From: Rhynchopus sp. YZ270_cl-10
Taxonomy: Eukaryota > Euglenozoa > Diplonemea > Diplonemida > Diplonemidae
DNA: 64,000 nt
Direction: 5' to 3'
Assembly (NCBI GenBank): GCA_964035575.1
Contig: OZ037910.1
Span: 992,001-1,056,000 of the forward strand
Positions within the stretch are counted from its first letter, which is position 1; each line of letters starts with the position of its first letter. Shown piece after piece: positions 37,345 through 48,450 of this stretch. The position numbers and the translations under genes were made by a program. Below the pieces are notes generated by a model. That model saw nothing but the letters and a program-made list of their open reading frames with translations, made no database searches and was not told the origin of the DNA.

Positions 37345-39405
37345 ATGCGTGCCACAGTTGCGTCGGTGCTGCTGCTCTCAGCGTGTGTGGATGTTGCGAG
37401 CGCAAGCCACCTGTGCACGTCGTTGGTGCCGCGCCTGATGTCGACGGTGCGCTGCCACAACGATGCGAAGTGCATGCGGCACATTGGCGTCCAGCTCTGC
37501 GGTGGTGTCGCAACGTGCACTGCAGCGGGCTTCTGCGACTGGAGTGCTGAGCCCGCACCCACCTGTGACGAGATCAAAGCCGACTTCACCAGCTACCTTG
37601 CGACCATCCAGACCTGCGACACTGCGAGCGAGTGTGGCACTGTGCTGACCGGGACAAGCTGTGGGTGCACACGCAACCTGGTGGCACGTGCTGACCTGAC
37701 CGCACAGCAGGTGGCAGACTTCGAGGCCCTGAAGGCGCAGTACTCAGCCTGTGGTGGCAGCTTCCTCTCGACCTGCGACTGCCCGGCTGCCTCTGGCTTC
37801 AAGTGCTCGGAGAACCGCTGCTCGTTCAACCTTGTGACTGCGCCTGTGCCCGTGCCTGTGCCGGAGCCGACCTGTGCCGAGATCACGGCCGACTACACCG
37901 CATTCCTGGCGAGAATCCAGACCTGCTCGGCAGCAGGCGACTGTGGCACTGTGCTGTCCGGAACCGGCTGTGGATGCACACGCAACAAGGTGGCACGTGC
38001 TGACCTGAGCGCAACCGACCTGGCGACGTTCAACACCCTGCTCGGACAGTACCAGACCTGCAACGGGCCCCTGATCACCATCTGCGACTGCCCGGCCTCT
38101 GACGGCTTCAGGTGCACGGACGCGGGTATGTGTGCGCACAACCTTGTGACTGCGCCTGTGCCCGTGCCTGTGCCGGAGCCGACCTGTGCCGAGATCACGG
38201 CCGACTACACCGCATTCCTGGCGAGAATCCAGACCTGCTCGGCAGCAGGCGACTGTGGCACTGTGCTGTCCGGAACCGGCTGTGGATGCACACGCAACAA
38301 GGTGGCACGTGCTGACCTGAGCGCAACCGACCTGGCGACGTTCAACACCCTGCTCGGACAGTACCAGACCTGCAACGGGCCCCTGATCACCATCTGCGAC
38401 TGCCCGGCCTCTGACGGCTTCAGGTGCACGGACGCGGGTATGTGTGCGCACAACCTTGTGACTGCGCCTGTGCCCGTGCCTGTGCCGGAGCCGACCTGTG
38501 CCGAGATCACGGCCGACTACAACGCATTCCTGACGAGAATCCAGACCTGCTCGGCAGCAGGCGACTGTGGCACTGTGCTGTCCGGAACCGGCTGTGGATG
38601 CACACGCAACCTGGTGGCACGTGCCGACCTGAGCGCAACCGACCTGGCGGCGTTCAACACCCTGCTCGGACAGTACCAGACCTGCAACGGGCCCCTGATC
38701 ACCATCTGCGACTGCCCGGTCTCTGACGGCTTCAGGTGCACGGACGCGGGTGTGTGTGCGCACAACCTTGTGACTGCGCCTGTGCCCGTGCCTGTGCCGG
38801 AGCCGACCTGTGACGAGATCACGGCCGACTACACCGCATTCCTGGCGAGAATCCAGACCTGCTCGGCAGCAGGCGACTGTGGCACTGTGCTGTCCGGAAC
38901 CGGCTGTGGATGCACACGCAACAAGGTGGCACGTGCTGACCTGAGCGCAACCGACCTGGCGACGTTCAACACCCTGCTCGGACAGTACCAGACCTGCAAC
39001 GGGCCCCTGATCACTATCTGCGACTGCCCGGCCTCTGACGGCTTCAGGTGCACGGACGCGGGTATGTGTGCGCACAACCTTGTGGGCACACAGCCCGCAC
39101 CTATTGTTGATGTTTGCAGCACCGCGGAGGCAGAGTACGAAGCCGCCCTCACCACCGTGCAGACCTGCAGGGAGAGTGCCGAATGCGAGCCGGCACGCCC
39201 GCTGGTGGGAACGAGCTGTGGGTGCACCAGGAACCTGCTTGCAAGTGTGCGTGCGACAGACGCCGAGATGGCCGCATTCAGCGCGAAGAAGGATGTCCTT
39301 GTGGAGTGCTTCGGCAGCAGCAGGTTCATCAGCACATGCGACTGCCCCGCACGCGTGCCACAGTGTGTGGCAGGGAGGTGTGCGTACAGCGCGGCCCTGG
39401 CGTGA
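37345..39405 (+). CDS. Secreted cysteine-rich repeat protein, array copy 1
   Basis: 686 residues. The ATG at 37345 gives a signal peptide (MRATVASVLLLSACVDVASA). A short Cys-rich N-terminal region precedes six related modules of about 104 residues: a diverged first (~70-175), four near-identical central ones, and a diverged last (~590-686). Each central module has ten Cys (T-C...IQT-C...GD-C...TG-C-G-C...QT-C...I-C-D-C...R-C...M-C), so up to five disulfides. The modules are joined by VTAPVPVPVPEPT linkers. There is no membrane segment or catalytic motif. I do not recognise the family; a secreted surface, wall or adhesive protein is a guess. In copies 1-3 the central modules read TAFLAR, TAFLAR, NAFLTR, TAFLAR. 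Confidence 0.8.
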   Translation: MRATVASVLLLSACVDVASASHLCTSLVPRLMSTVRCHNDAKCMRHIGVQLCGGVATCTAAGFCDWSAEPAPTCDEIKADFTSYLATIQTCDTASECGTVLTGTSCGCTRNLVARADLTAQQVADFEALKAQYSACGGSFLSTCDCPAASGFKCSENRCSFNLVTAPVPVPVPEPTCAEITADYTAFLARIQTCSAAGDCGTVLSGTGCGCTRNKVARADLSATDLATFNTLLGQYQTCNGPLITICDCPASDGFRCTDAGMCAHNLVTAPVPVPVPEPTCAEITADYTAFLARIQTCSAAGDCGTVLSGTGCGCTRNKVARADLSATDLATFNTLLGQYQTCNGPLITICDCPASDGFRCTDAGMCAHNLVTAPVPVPVPEPTCAEITADYNAFLTRIQTCSAAGDCGTVLSGTGCGCTRNLVARADLSATDLAAFNTLLGQYQTCNGPLITICDCPVSDGFRCTDAGVCAHNLVTAPVPVPVPEPTCDEITADYTAFLARIQTCSAAGDCGTVLSGTGCGCTRNKVARADLSATDLATFNTLLGQYQTCNGPLITICDCPASDGFRCTDAGMCAHNLVGTQPAPIVDVCSTAEAEYEAALTTVQTCRESAECEPARPLVGTSCGCTRNLLASVRATDAEMAAFSAKKDVLVECFGSSRFISTCDCPARVPQCVAGRCAYSAALA

Positions 39406-40883
39406 GCGTGATGCGTCCGCGGGGTCCGGGGAGTGACTGACTGACTGGCACTGTGCTGTGTCTTTGTTGCTTCTCTTTTCTTTTATTAAACGCGTTGTTA
39501 TCTTCTTCTGCTGTTGACAACAAGTGTCTCGTGCCGCAAAAAAAAAAGAAGCGCCCCTGCACTTTGTTTTCAGCCTGTCTTTTCGTTTTCTTTGTTTCCC
39601 CCTCCTTTTTTATTTTTGTGATGCCCACTGTGCTGGGGAAGTGCAGCTGCGTTTTTTGGATAGCGTTTCACAACAGAAGTGGGGATGGATGTGTGTAGTG
39701 TGTGTGGGACAGATGTCCGGGCGTTCAGTTGTACCCCGGCCCTGTCCCCGCTCCCGCTCCATCCCTGTCTGTTGCTGTTTTTCCTGTTGCACACAACACA
39801 CGTTCCCACAAAGCTTGTGCGGACGATGCTGTGTCAACTGGGGGCTGAAACGTGAAATAGGAGAGAAGGCTGTGTTATGTATCATATCATATGCCTGAGC
39901 CTGTCCAAAGGACGACAACAACCCTTGCTGCCTTCCCTTCCCTTCCCTTCTTGTCTTTATCAGCACAAGGCATCCACGTGTCCGCTTCAACTATGCCCTT
40001 GTTTTTTTCTATTTTACCTTTTATTTTAAAAGATGGCATGTGTCCGCGGGGCCCATCCATATGTTAACGTCGTTATTTTGGTTATTTTTGTTTTTGTTTG
40101 TTTGTTTGTTTTTTGCGTCTTTTTATCATCTCTTTTTTGACATTGTTGCGTGTGCCCAAGCGGTCGTCTTCACACCCTTGTTGTTGTGTCGCGATTGTAA
40201 TATCCCTGGCAGTGGGGCTGGGATGGTATGGGTTCCACCTCTGTTTTTTGTATGCAGTCCTGTGTGTTCGTTGTTGCTCTCTTCTTCTTTTACTTTACCC
40301 CTTGGTTTGCCGGGTGCCTGTGCCCGCAAGAGGCGTTTGCACTTTCAACCTGATTTTTTTTTTGTATTTGCCCACCCCCGCCCGCAGCTCGGTTCCTATT
40401 CCTGTTTGGGTTTTGTGTGCGGTGTTCTTGTCCATCTGATGTTTCGGGGACGACGGACGCGTGCACAACCAACCAATTTTCTGCGTCCTTGCCTTTTTGA
40501 AGGCAGAGACACACGAACAAACATAACGGGAACGAAAGTAGGAACCGCACTGTGTGGGGTGGGGGGTGGGAAACAAAGGTGATGCGGGGGCAAAGGTAGA
40601 GAGCATCTGTGAAAAAAACACAGCGGGACGAATGCTGCGAAAAAGAAAAAAAAGGTTTATTTTTAAACAAAACACGTTTACCAGTGCACAAGAGAAAATA
40701 GCGAAAACAAACGGAAAAAGGAAAAAGAAAAAGGCGCCGCCACCCTCTCTCTATTTTTTTATGCCATCTGTCTGAAGTCAAGGTTCGTTTCCACTCACAC
40801 TTCCACTTCCACTTCCACTTCCACTTCACCACAGCTCTGAAAAACGAAAAAGACACATACCTCCACCCCACACACAGTCTACA
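39406..40883. other. Array spacer (representative), with family 4 element and CTTCCA repeat
   Basis: No gene. It contains a TTATTAAA-type 3' region, poly(A/T) tracts, a family 4 element at 40322-40353 (GCAAGAGGCGTTTGCACTTT then CAACCTGA and T9) and a CTTCCA hexanucleotide run at 40799-40828 just before the next gene. Family 4 copies in the other spacers begin at 43861, 47400, 49367, 52906, 56445, 59672 and 63211. Confidence 0.7.
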
Positions 40884-42944
40884 ATGCGTGCCACAGTTGC
40901 GTCGGTGCTGCTGCTCTCAGCGTGTGTGGATGTTGCGAGCGCAAGCCACCTGTGCACGTCGTTGGTGCCGCGCCTGATGTCGACGGTGCGCTGCCACAAC
41001 GATGCGAAGTGCATGCGGCACATTGGCGTCCAGCTCTGCGGTGGTGTCGCAACGTGCACTGCAGCGGGCTTCTGCGACTGGAGTGCTGAGCCCGCACCCA
41101 CCTGTGACGAGATCAAAGCCGACTTCACCAGCTACCTTGCGACCATCCAGACCTGCGACACTGCGAGCGAGTGTGGCACTGTGCTGACCGGGACAAGCTG
41201 TGGGTGCACACGCAACCTGGTGGCACGTGCTGACCTGACCGCACAGCAGGTGGCAGACTTCGAGGCCCTGAAGGCGCAGTACTCAGCCTGTGGTGGCAGC
41301 TTCCTCTCGACCTGCGACTGCCCGGCTGCCTCTGGCTTCAAGTGCTCGGAGAACCGCTGCTCGTTCAACCTTGTGACTGCGCCTGTGCCCGTGCCTGTGC
41401 CGGAGCCGACCTGTGCCGAGATCACGGCCGACTACACCGCATTCCTGGCGAGAATCCAGACCTGCTCGGCAGCAGGCGACTGTGGCACTGTGCTGTCCGG
41501 AACCGGCTGTGGATGCACACGCAACAAGGTGGCACGTGCTGACCTGAGCGCAACCGACCTGGCGACGTTCAACACCCTGCTCGGACAGTACCAGACCTGC
41601 AACGGGCCCCTGATCACCATCTGCGACTGCCCGGCCTCTGACGGCTTCAGGTGCACGGACGCGGGTATGTGTGCGCACAACCTTGTGACTGCGCCTGTGC
41701 CCGTGCCTGTGCCGGAGCCGACCTGTGCCGAGATCACGGCCGACTACACCGCATTCCTGGCGAGAATCCAGACCTGCTCGGCAGCAGGCGACTGTGGCAC
41801 TGTGCTGTCCGGAACCGGCTGTGGATGCACACGCAACAAGGTGGCACGTGCTGACCTGAGCGCAACCGACCTGGCGACGTTCAACACCCTGCTCGGACAG
41901 TACCAGACCTGCAACGGGCCCCTGATCACCATCTGCGACTGCCCGGCCTCTGACGGCTTCAGGTGCACGGACGCGGGTATGTGTGCGCACAACCTTGTGA
42001 CTGCGCCTGTGCCCGTGCCTGTGCCGGAGCCGACCTGTGCCGAGATCACGGCCGACTACAACGCATTCCTGACGAGAATCCAGACCTGCTCGGCAGCAGG
42101 CGACTGTGGCACTGTGCTGTCCGGAACCGGCTGTGGATGCACACGCAACCTGGTGGCACGTGCCGACCTGAGCGCAACCGACCTGGCGGCGTTCAACACC
42201 CTGCTCGGACAGTACCAGACCTGCAACGGGCCCCTGATCACCATCTGCGACTGCCCGGTCTCTGACGGCTTCAGGTGCACGGACGCGGGTGTGTGTGCGC
42301 ACAACCTTGTGACTGCGCCTGTGCCCGTGCCTGTGCCGGAGCCGACCTGTGACGAGATCACGGCCGACTACACCGCATTCCTGGCGAGAATCCAGACCTG
42401 CTCGGCAGCAGGCGACTGTGGCACTGTGCTGTCCGGAACCGGCTGTGGATGCACACGCAACAAGGTGGCACGTGCTGACCTGAGCGCAACCGACCTGGCG
42501 ACGTTCAACACCCTGCTCGGACAGTACCAGACCTGCAACGGGCCCCTGATCACTATCTGCGACTGCCCGGCCTCTGACGGCTTCAGGTGCACGGACGCGG
42601 GTATGTGTGCGCACAACCTTGTGGGCACACAGCCCGCACCTATTGTTGATGTTTGCAGCACCGCGGAGGCAGAGTACGAAGCCGCCCTCACCACCGTGCA
42701 GACCTGCAGGGAGAGTGCCGAATGCGAGCCGGCACGCCCGCTGGTGGGAACGAGCTGTGGGTGCACCAGGAACCTGCTTGCAAGTGTGCGTGCGACAGAC
42801 GCCGAGATGGCCGCATTCAGCGCGAAGAAGGATGTCCTTGTGGAGTGCTTCGGCAGCAGCAGGTTCATCAGCACATGCGACTGCCCCGCACGCGTGCCAC
42901 AGTGTGTGGCAGGGAGGTGTGCGTACAGCGCGGCCCTGGCGTGA
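40884..42944 (+). CDS. Secreted cysteine-rich repeat protein, array copy 2
   Basis: 686 residues, identical in translation to copy 1. Unlike copy 1 it is preceded by the array spacer with the CTTCCA run, so its upstream control region differs beyond about 45 bp before the shared CCACAGCTCTG block. Confidence 0.8.
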   Translation: MRATVASVLLLSACVDVASASHLCTSLVPRLMSTVRCHNDAKCMRHIGVQLCGGVATCTAAGFCDWSAEPAPTCDEIKADFTSYLATIQTCDTASECGTVLTGTSCGCTRNLVARADLTAQQVADFEALKAQYSACGGSFLSTCDCPAASGFKCSENRCSFNLVTAPVPVPVPEPTCAEITADYTAFLARIQTCSAAGDCGTVLSGTGCGCTRNKVARADLSATDLATFNTLLGQYQTCNGPLITICDCPASDGFRCTDAGMCAHNLVTAPVPVPVPEPTCAEITADYTAFLARIQTCSAAGDCGTVLSGTGCGCTRNKVARADLSATDLATFNTLLGQYQTCNGPLITICDCPASDGFRCTDAGMCAHNLVTAPVPVPVPEPTCAEITADYNAFLTRIQTCSAAGDCGTVLSGTGCGCTRNLVARADLSATDLAAFNTLLGQYQTCNGPLITICDCPVSDGFRCTDAGVCAHNLVTAPVPVPVPEPTCDEITADYTAFLARIQTCSAAGDCGTVLSGTGCGCTRNKVARADLSATDLATFNTLLGQYQTCNGPLITICDCPASDGFRCTDAGMCAHNLVGTQPAPIVDVCSTAEAEYEAALTTVQTCRESAECEPARPLVGTSCGCTRNLLASVRATDAEMAAFSAKKDVLVECFGSSRFISTCDCPARVPQCVAGRCAYSAALA

Positions 42945-44422
42945 GCGTGATGCGTCCGCGGGGTCCGGGGAGTGACTGACTGACTGGCACTGTGCTGTGT
43001 CTTTGTTGCTTCTCTTTTCTTTTATTAAACGCGTTGTTATCTTCTTCTGCTGTTGACAACAAGTGTCTCGTGCCGCAAAAAAAAAAGAAGCGCCCCTGCA
43101 CTTTGTTTTCAGCCTGTCTTTTCGTTTTCTTTGTTTCCCCCTCCTTTTTTATTTTTGTGATGCCCACTGTGCTGGGGAAGTGCAGCTGCGTTTTTTGGAT
43201 AGCGTTTCACAACAGAAGTGGGGATGGATGTGTGTAGTGTGTGTGGGACAGATGTCCGGGCGTTCAGTTGTACCCCGGCCCTGTCCCCGCTCCCGCTCCA
43301 TCCCTGTCTGTTGCTGTTTTTCCTGTTGCACACAACACACGTTCCCACAAAGCTTGTGCGGACGATGCTGTGTCAACTGGGGGCTGAAACGTGAAATAGG
43401 AGAGAAGGCTGTGTTATGTATCATATCATATGCCTGAGCCTGTCCAAAGGACGACAACAACCCTTGCTGCCTTCCCTTCCCTTCCCTTCTTGTCTTTATC
43501 AGCACAAGGCATCCACGTGTCCGCTTCAACTATGCCCTTGTTTTTTTCTATTTTATCTTTTATTTTAAAAGATGGCATGTGTCCGCGGGGCCCATCCATA
43601 TGTTAACGTCGTTATTTTGGTTATTTTTGTTTTTGTTTGTTTGTTTGTTTTTTGCGTCTTTTTATCATCTCTTTTTTGACATTGTTGCGTGTGCCCAAGC
43701 GGTCGTCTTCACACCCTTGTTGTTGTGTCGCGATTGTAATATCCCTGGCAGTGGGGCTGGGATGGTATGGGTTCCACCTCTGTTTTTTGTATGCAGTCCT
43801 GTGTGTTCGTTGTTGCTCTCTTCTTCTTTTACTTTACCCCTTGGTTTGCCGGGTGCCTGTGCCCGCAAGAGGCGTTTGCACTTTCAACCTGATTTTTTTT
43901 TTGTATTTGCCCACCCCCGCCCGCAGCTCGGTTCCTATTCCTGTTTGGGTTTTGTGTGCGGTGTTCTTGTCCATCTGATGTTTCGGGGACGACGGACGCG
44001 TGCACAACCAACCAATTTTCTGCGTCCTTGCCTTTTTGAAGGCAGAGACACACGAACAAACATAACGGGAACGAAAGTAGGAACCGCACTGTGTGGGGTG
44101 GGGGGTGGGAAACAAAGGTGATGCGGGGGCAAAGGTAGAGAGCATCTGTGAAAAAAACACAGCGGGACGAATGCTGCGAAAAAGAAAAAAAAGGTTTATT
44201 TTTAAACAAAACACGTTTACCAGTGCACAAGAGAAAATAGCGAAAACAAACGGAAAAAGGAAAAAGAAAAAGGCGCCGCCACCCTCTCTCTATTTTTTTA
44301 TGCCATCTGTCTGAAGTCAAGGTTCGTTTCCACTCACACTTCCACTTCCACTTCCACTTCCACTTCACCACAGCTCTGAAAAACGAAAAAGACACATACC
44401 TCCACCCCACACACAGTCTACA

Positions 44423-46483
44423 ATGCGTGCCACAGTTGCGTCGGTGCTGCTGCTCTCAGCGTGTGTGGATGTTGCGAGCGCAAGCCACCTGTGCACGTCG
44501 TTGGTGCCGCGCCTGATGTCGACGGTGCGCTGCCACAACGATGCGAAGTGCATGCGGCACATTGGCGTCCAGCTCTGCGGTGGTGTCGCAACGTGCACTG
44601 CAGCGGGCTTCTGCGACTGGAGTGCTGAGCCCGCACCCACCTGTGACGAGATCAAAGCCGACTTCACCAGCTACCTTGCGACCATCCAGACCTGCGACAC
44701 TGCGAGCGAGTGTGGCACTGTGCTGACCGGGACAAGCTGTGGGTGCACACGCAACCTGGTGGCACGTGCTGACCTGACCGCACAGCAGGTGGCAGACTTC
44801 GAGGCCCTGAAGGCGCAGTACTCAGCCTGTGGTGGCAGCTTCCTCTCGACCTGCGACTGCCCGGCTGCCTCTGGCTTCAAGTGCTCGGAGAACCGCTGCT
44901 CGTTCAACCTTGTGACTGCGCCTGTGCCCGTGCCTGTGCCGGAGCCGACCTGTGCCGAGATCACGGCCGACTACACCGCATTCCTGGCGAGAATCCAGAC
45001 CTGCTCGGCAGCAGGCGACTGTGGCACTGTGCTGTCCGGAACCGGCTGTGGATGCACACGCAACAAGGTGGCACGTGCTGACCTGAGCGCAACCGACCTG
45101 GCGACGTTCAACACCCTGCTCGGACAGTACCAGACCTGCAACGGGCCCCTGATCACCATCTGCGACTGCCCGGCCTCTGACGGCTTCAGGTGCACGGACG
45201 CGGGTATGTGTGCGCACAACCTTGTGACTGCGCCTGTGCCCGTGCCTGTGCCGGAGCCGACCTGTGCCGAGATCACGGCCGACTACACCGCATTCCTGGC
45301 GAGAATCCAGACCTGCTCGGCAGCAGGCGACTGTGGCACTGTGCTGTCCGGAACCGGCTGTGGATGCACACGCAACAAGGTGGCACGTGCTGACCTGAGC
45401 GCAACCGACCTGGCGACGTTCAACACCCTGCTCGGACAGTACCAGACCTGCAACGGGCCCCTGATCACCATCTGCGACTGCCCGGCCTCTGACGGCTTCA
45501 GGTGCACGGACGCGGGTATGTGTGCGCACAACCTTGTGACTGCGCCTGTGCCCGTGCCTGTGCCGGAGCCGACCTGTGCCGAGATCACGGCCGACTACAA
45601 CGCATTCCTGACGAGAATCCAGACCTGCTCGGCAGCAGGCGACTGTGGCACTGTGCTGTCCGGAACCGGCTGTGGATGCACACGCAACCTGGTGGCACGT
45701 GCCGACCTGAGCGCAACCGACCTGGCGGCGTTCAACACCCTGCTCGGACAGTACCAGACCTGCAACGGGCCCCTGATCACCATCTGCGACTGCCCGGTCT
45801 CTGACGGCTTCAGGTGCACGGACGCGGGTGTGTGTGCGCACAACCTTGTGACTGCGCCTGTGCCCGTGCCTGTGCCGGAGCCGACCTGTGACGAGATCAC
45901 GGCCGACTACACCGCATTCCTGGCGAGAATCCAGACCTGCTCGGCAGCAGGCGACTGTGGCACTGTGCTGTCCGGAACCGGCTGTGGATGCACACGCAAC
46001 AAGGTGGCACGTGCTGACCTGAGCGCAACCGACCTGGCGACGTTCAACACCCTGCTCGGACAGTACCAGACCTGCAACGGGCCCCTGATCACTATCTGCG
46101 ACTGCCCGGCCTCTGACGGCTTCAGGTGCACGGACGCGGGTATGTGTGCGCACAACCTTGTGGGCACACAGCCCGCACCTATTGTTGATGTTTGCAGCAC
46201 CGCGGAGGCAGAGTACGAAGCCGCCCTCACCACCGTGCAGACCTGCAGGGAGAGTGCCGAATGCGAGCCGGCACGCCCGCTGGTGGGAACGAGCTGTGGG
46301 TGCACCAGGAACCTGCTTGCAAGTGTGCGTGCGACAGACGCCGAGATGGCCGCATTCAGCGCGAAGAAGGATGTCCTTGTGGAGTGCTTCGGCAGCAGCA
46401 GGTTCATCAGCACATGCGACTGCCCCGCACGCGTGCCACAGTGTGTGGCAGGGAGGTGTGCGTACAGCGCGGCCCTGGCGTGA
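44423..46483 (+). CDS. Secreted cysteine-rich repeat protein, array copy 3
   Basis: 686 residues, same translation as copies 1 and 2. Its 3' spacer shares the rare T marker with copy 2, so units 2 and 3 are each other's closest relatives. Confidence 0.8.
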   Translation: MRATVASVLLLSACVDVASASHLCTSLVPRLMSTVRCHNDAKCMRHIGVQLCGGVATCTAAGFCDWSAEPAPTCDEIKADFTSYLATIQTCDTASECGTVLTGTSCGCTRNLVARADLTAQQVADFEALKAQYSACGGSFLSTCDCPAASGFKCSENRCSFNLVTAPVPVPVPEPTCAEITADYTAFLARIQTCSAAGDCGTVLSGTGCGCTRNKVARADLSATDLATFNTLLGQYQTCNGPLITICDCPASDGFRCTDAGMCAHNLVTAPVPVPVPEPTCAEITADYTAFLARIQTCSAAGDCGTVLSGTGCGCTRNKVARADLSATDLATFNTLLGQYQTCNGPLITICDCPASDGFRCTDAGMCAHNLVTAPVPVPVPEPTCAEITADYNAFLTRIQTCSAAGDCGTVLSGTGCGCTRNLVARADLSATDLAAFNTLLGQYQTCNGPLITICDCPVSDGFRCTDAGVCAHNLVTAPVPVPVPEPTCDEITADYTAFLARIQTCSAAGDCGTVLSGTGCGCTRNKVARADLSATDLATFNTLLGQYQTCNGPLITICDCPASDGFRCTDAGMCAHNLVGTQPAPIVDVCSTAEAEYEAALTTVQTCRESAECEPARPLVGTSCGCTRNLLASVRATDAEMAAFSAKKDVLVECFGSSRFISTCDCPARVPQCVAGRCAYSAALA

Positions 46484-47961
46484 GCGTGATGCGTCCGCGG
46501 GGTCCGGGGAGTGACTGACTGACTGGCACTGTGCTGTGTCTTTGTTGCTTCTCTTTTCTTTTATTAAACGCGTTGTTATCTTCTTCTGCTGTTGACAACA
46601 AGTGTCTCGTGCCGCAAAAAAAAAAGAAGCGCCCCTGCACTTTGTTTTCAGCCTGTCTTTTCGTTTTCTTTGTTTCCCCCTCCTTTTTTATTTTTGTGAT
46701 GCCCACTGTGCTGGGGAAGTGCAGCTGCGTTTTTTGGATAGCGTTTCACAACAGAAGTGGGGATGGATGTGTGTAGTGTGTGTGGGACAGATGTCCGGGC
46801 GTTCAGTTGTACCCCGGCCCTGTCCCCGCTCCCGCTCCATCCCTGTCTGTTGCTGTTTTTCCTGTTGCACACAACACACGTTCCCACAAAGCTTGTGCGG
46901 ACGATGCTGTGTCAACTGGGGGCTGAAACGTGAAATAGGAGAGAAGGCTGTGTTATGTATCATATCATATGCCTGAGCCTGTCCAAAGGACGACAACAAC
47001 CCTTGCTGCCTTCCCTTCCCTTCCCTTCTTGTCTTTATCAGCACAAGGCATCCACGTGTCCGCTTCAACTATGCCCTTGTTTTTTTCTATTTTATCTTTT
47101 ATTTTAAAAGATGGCATGTGTCCGCGGGGCCCATCCATATGTTAACGTCGTTATTTTGGTTATTTTTGTTTTTGTTTGTTTGTTTGTTTTTTGCGTCTTT
47201 TTATCATCTCTTTTTTGACATTGTTGCGTGTGCCCAAGCGGTCGTCTTCACACCCTTGTTGTTGTGTCGCGATTGTAATATCCCTGGCAGTGGGGCTGGG
47301 ATGGTATGGGTTCCACCTCTGTTTTTTGTATGCAGTCCTGTGTGTTCGTTGTTGCTCTCTTCTTCTTTTACTTTACCCCTTGGTTTGCCGGGTGCCTGTG
47401 CCCGCAAGAGGCGTTTGCACTTTCAACCTGATTTTTTTTTTGTATTTGCCCACCCCCGCCCGCAGCTCGGTTCCTATTCCTGTTTGGGTTTTGTGTGCGG
47501 TGTTCTTGTCCATCTGATGTTTCGGGGACGACGGACGCGTGCACAACCAACCAATTTTCTGCGTCCTTGCCTTTTTGAAGGCAGAGACACACGAACAAAC
47601 ATAACGGGAACGAAAGTAGGAACCGCACTGTGTGGGGTGGGGGGTGGGAAACAAAGGTGATGCGGGGGCAAAGGTAGAGAGCATCTGTGAAAAAAACACA
47701 GCGGGACGAATGCTGCGAAAAAGAAAAAAAAGGTTTATTTTTAAACAAAACACGTTTACCAGTGCACAAGAGAAAATAGCGAAAACAAACGGAAAAAGGA
47801 AAAAGAAAAAGGCGCCGCCACCCTCTCTCTATTTTTTTATGCCATCTGTCTGAAGTCAAGGTTCGTTTCCACTCACACTTCCACTTCCACTTCCACTTCC
47901 ACTTCACCACAGCTCTGAAAAACGAAAAAGACACATACCTCCACCCCACACACAGTCTACA

Positions 47962-48450
47962 ATGCGTGCCACAGTTGCGTCGGTGCTGCTGCTCTCAGCG
48001 TGTGTGGATGTTGCGAGCGCAAGCCACCTGTGCACGTCGTTGGTGCCGCGCCTGATGTCGACGGTGCGCTGCCACAACGATGCGAAGTGCATGCGGCACA
48101 TTGGCGTCCAGCTCTGCGGTGGTGTCGCAACGTGCACTGCAGCGGGCTTCTGCGATGTTTGCAGCACCGCGGAGGCAGAGTACGAAGCCGCCCTCACCAC
48201 CGTGCAGACCTGCAGGGAGAGTGCCGAATGCGAGCCGGCACGCCCGCTGGTGGGAACGAGCTGTGGGTGCACCAGGAACCTGCTTGCAAGTGTGCGTGCG
48301 ACAGACGCCGAGATGGCCGCATTCAGCGCGAAGAAGGATGTCCTTGTGGAGTGCTTCGGCAGCAGCAGGTTCATCAGCACATGCGACTGCCCCGCACGCG
48401 TGCCACAGTGTGTGGCAGGGAGGTGTGCGTACAGCGCGGCCCTGGCGTGA
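47962..48450 (+). CDS. Minimal cysteine-rich protein, array copy 4 (internal in-frame deletion)
   Basis: 162 residues: the signal peptide, the N-terminal Cys-rich region and the last module only. Against copies 1-3 exactly 524 codons (1572 bp) are missing, joining ...AAGFC-D to VCSTAEAEY. The two parental junctions share only the bases GA, so the deletion looks like microhomology-mediated joining rather than unequal crossing between modules. The frame, stop and flanking spacers are intact, so a one-module secreted protein could still be made. Confidence 0.75.
   Translation: MRATVASVLLLSACVDVASASHLCTSLVPRLMSTVRCHNDAKCMRHIGVQLCGGVATCTAAGFCDVCSTAEAEYEAALTTVQTCRESAECEPARPLVGTSCGCTRNLLASVRATDAEMAAFSAKKDVLVECFGSSRFISTCDCPARVPQCVAGRCAYSAALA

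Noticed and set aside
37744-39075. Long minus-strand open frame (443 codons) opposite each cysteine-rich gene
   Set aside because: It is the mirror of a G+C-rich repeat gene with biased codons, repeats exactly with it and has no recognisable domain.
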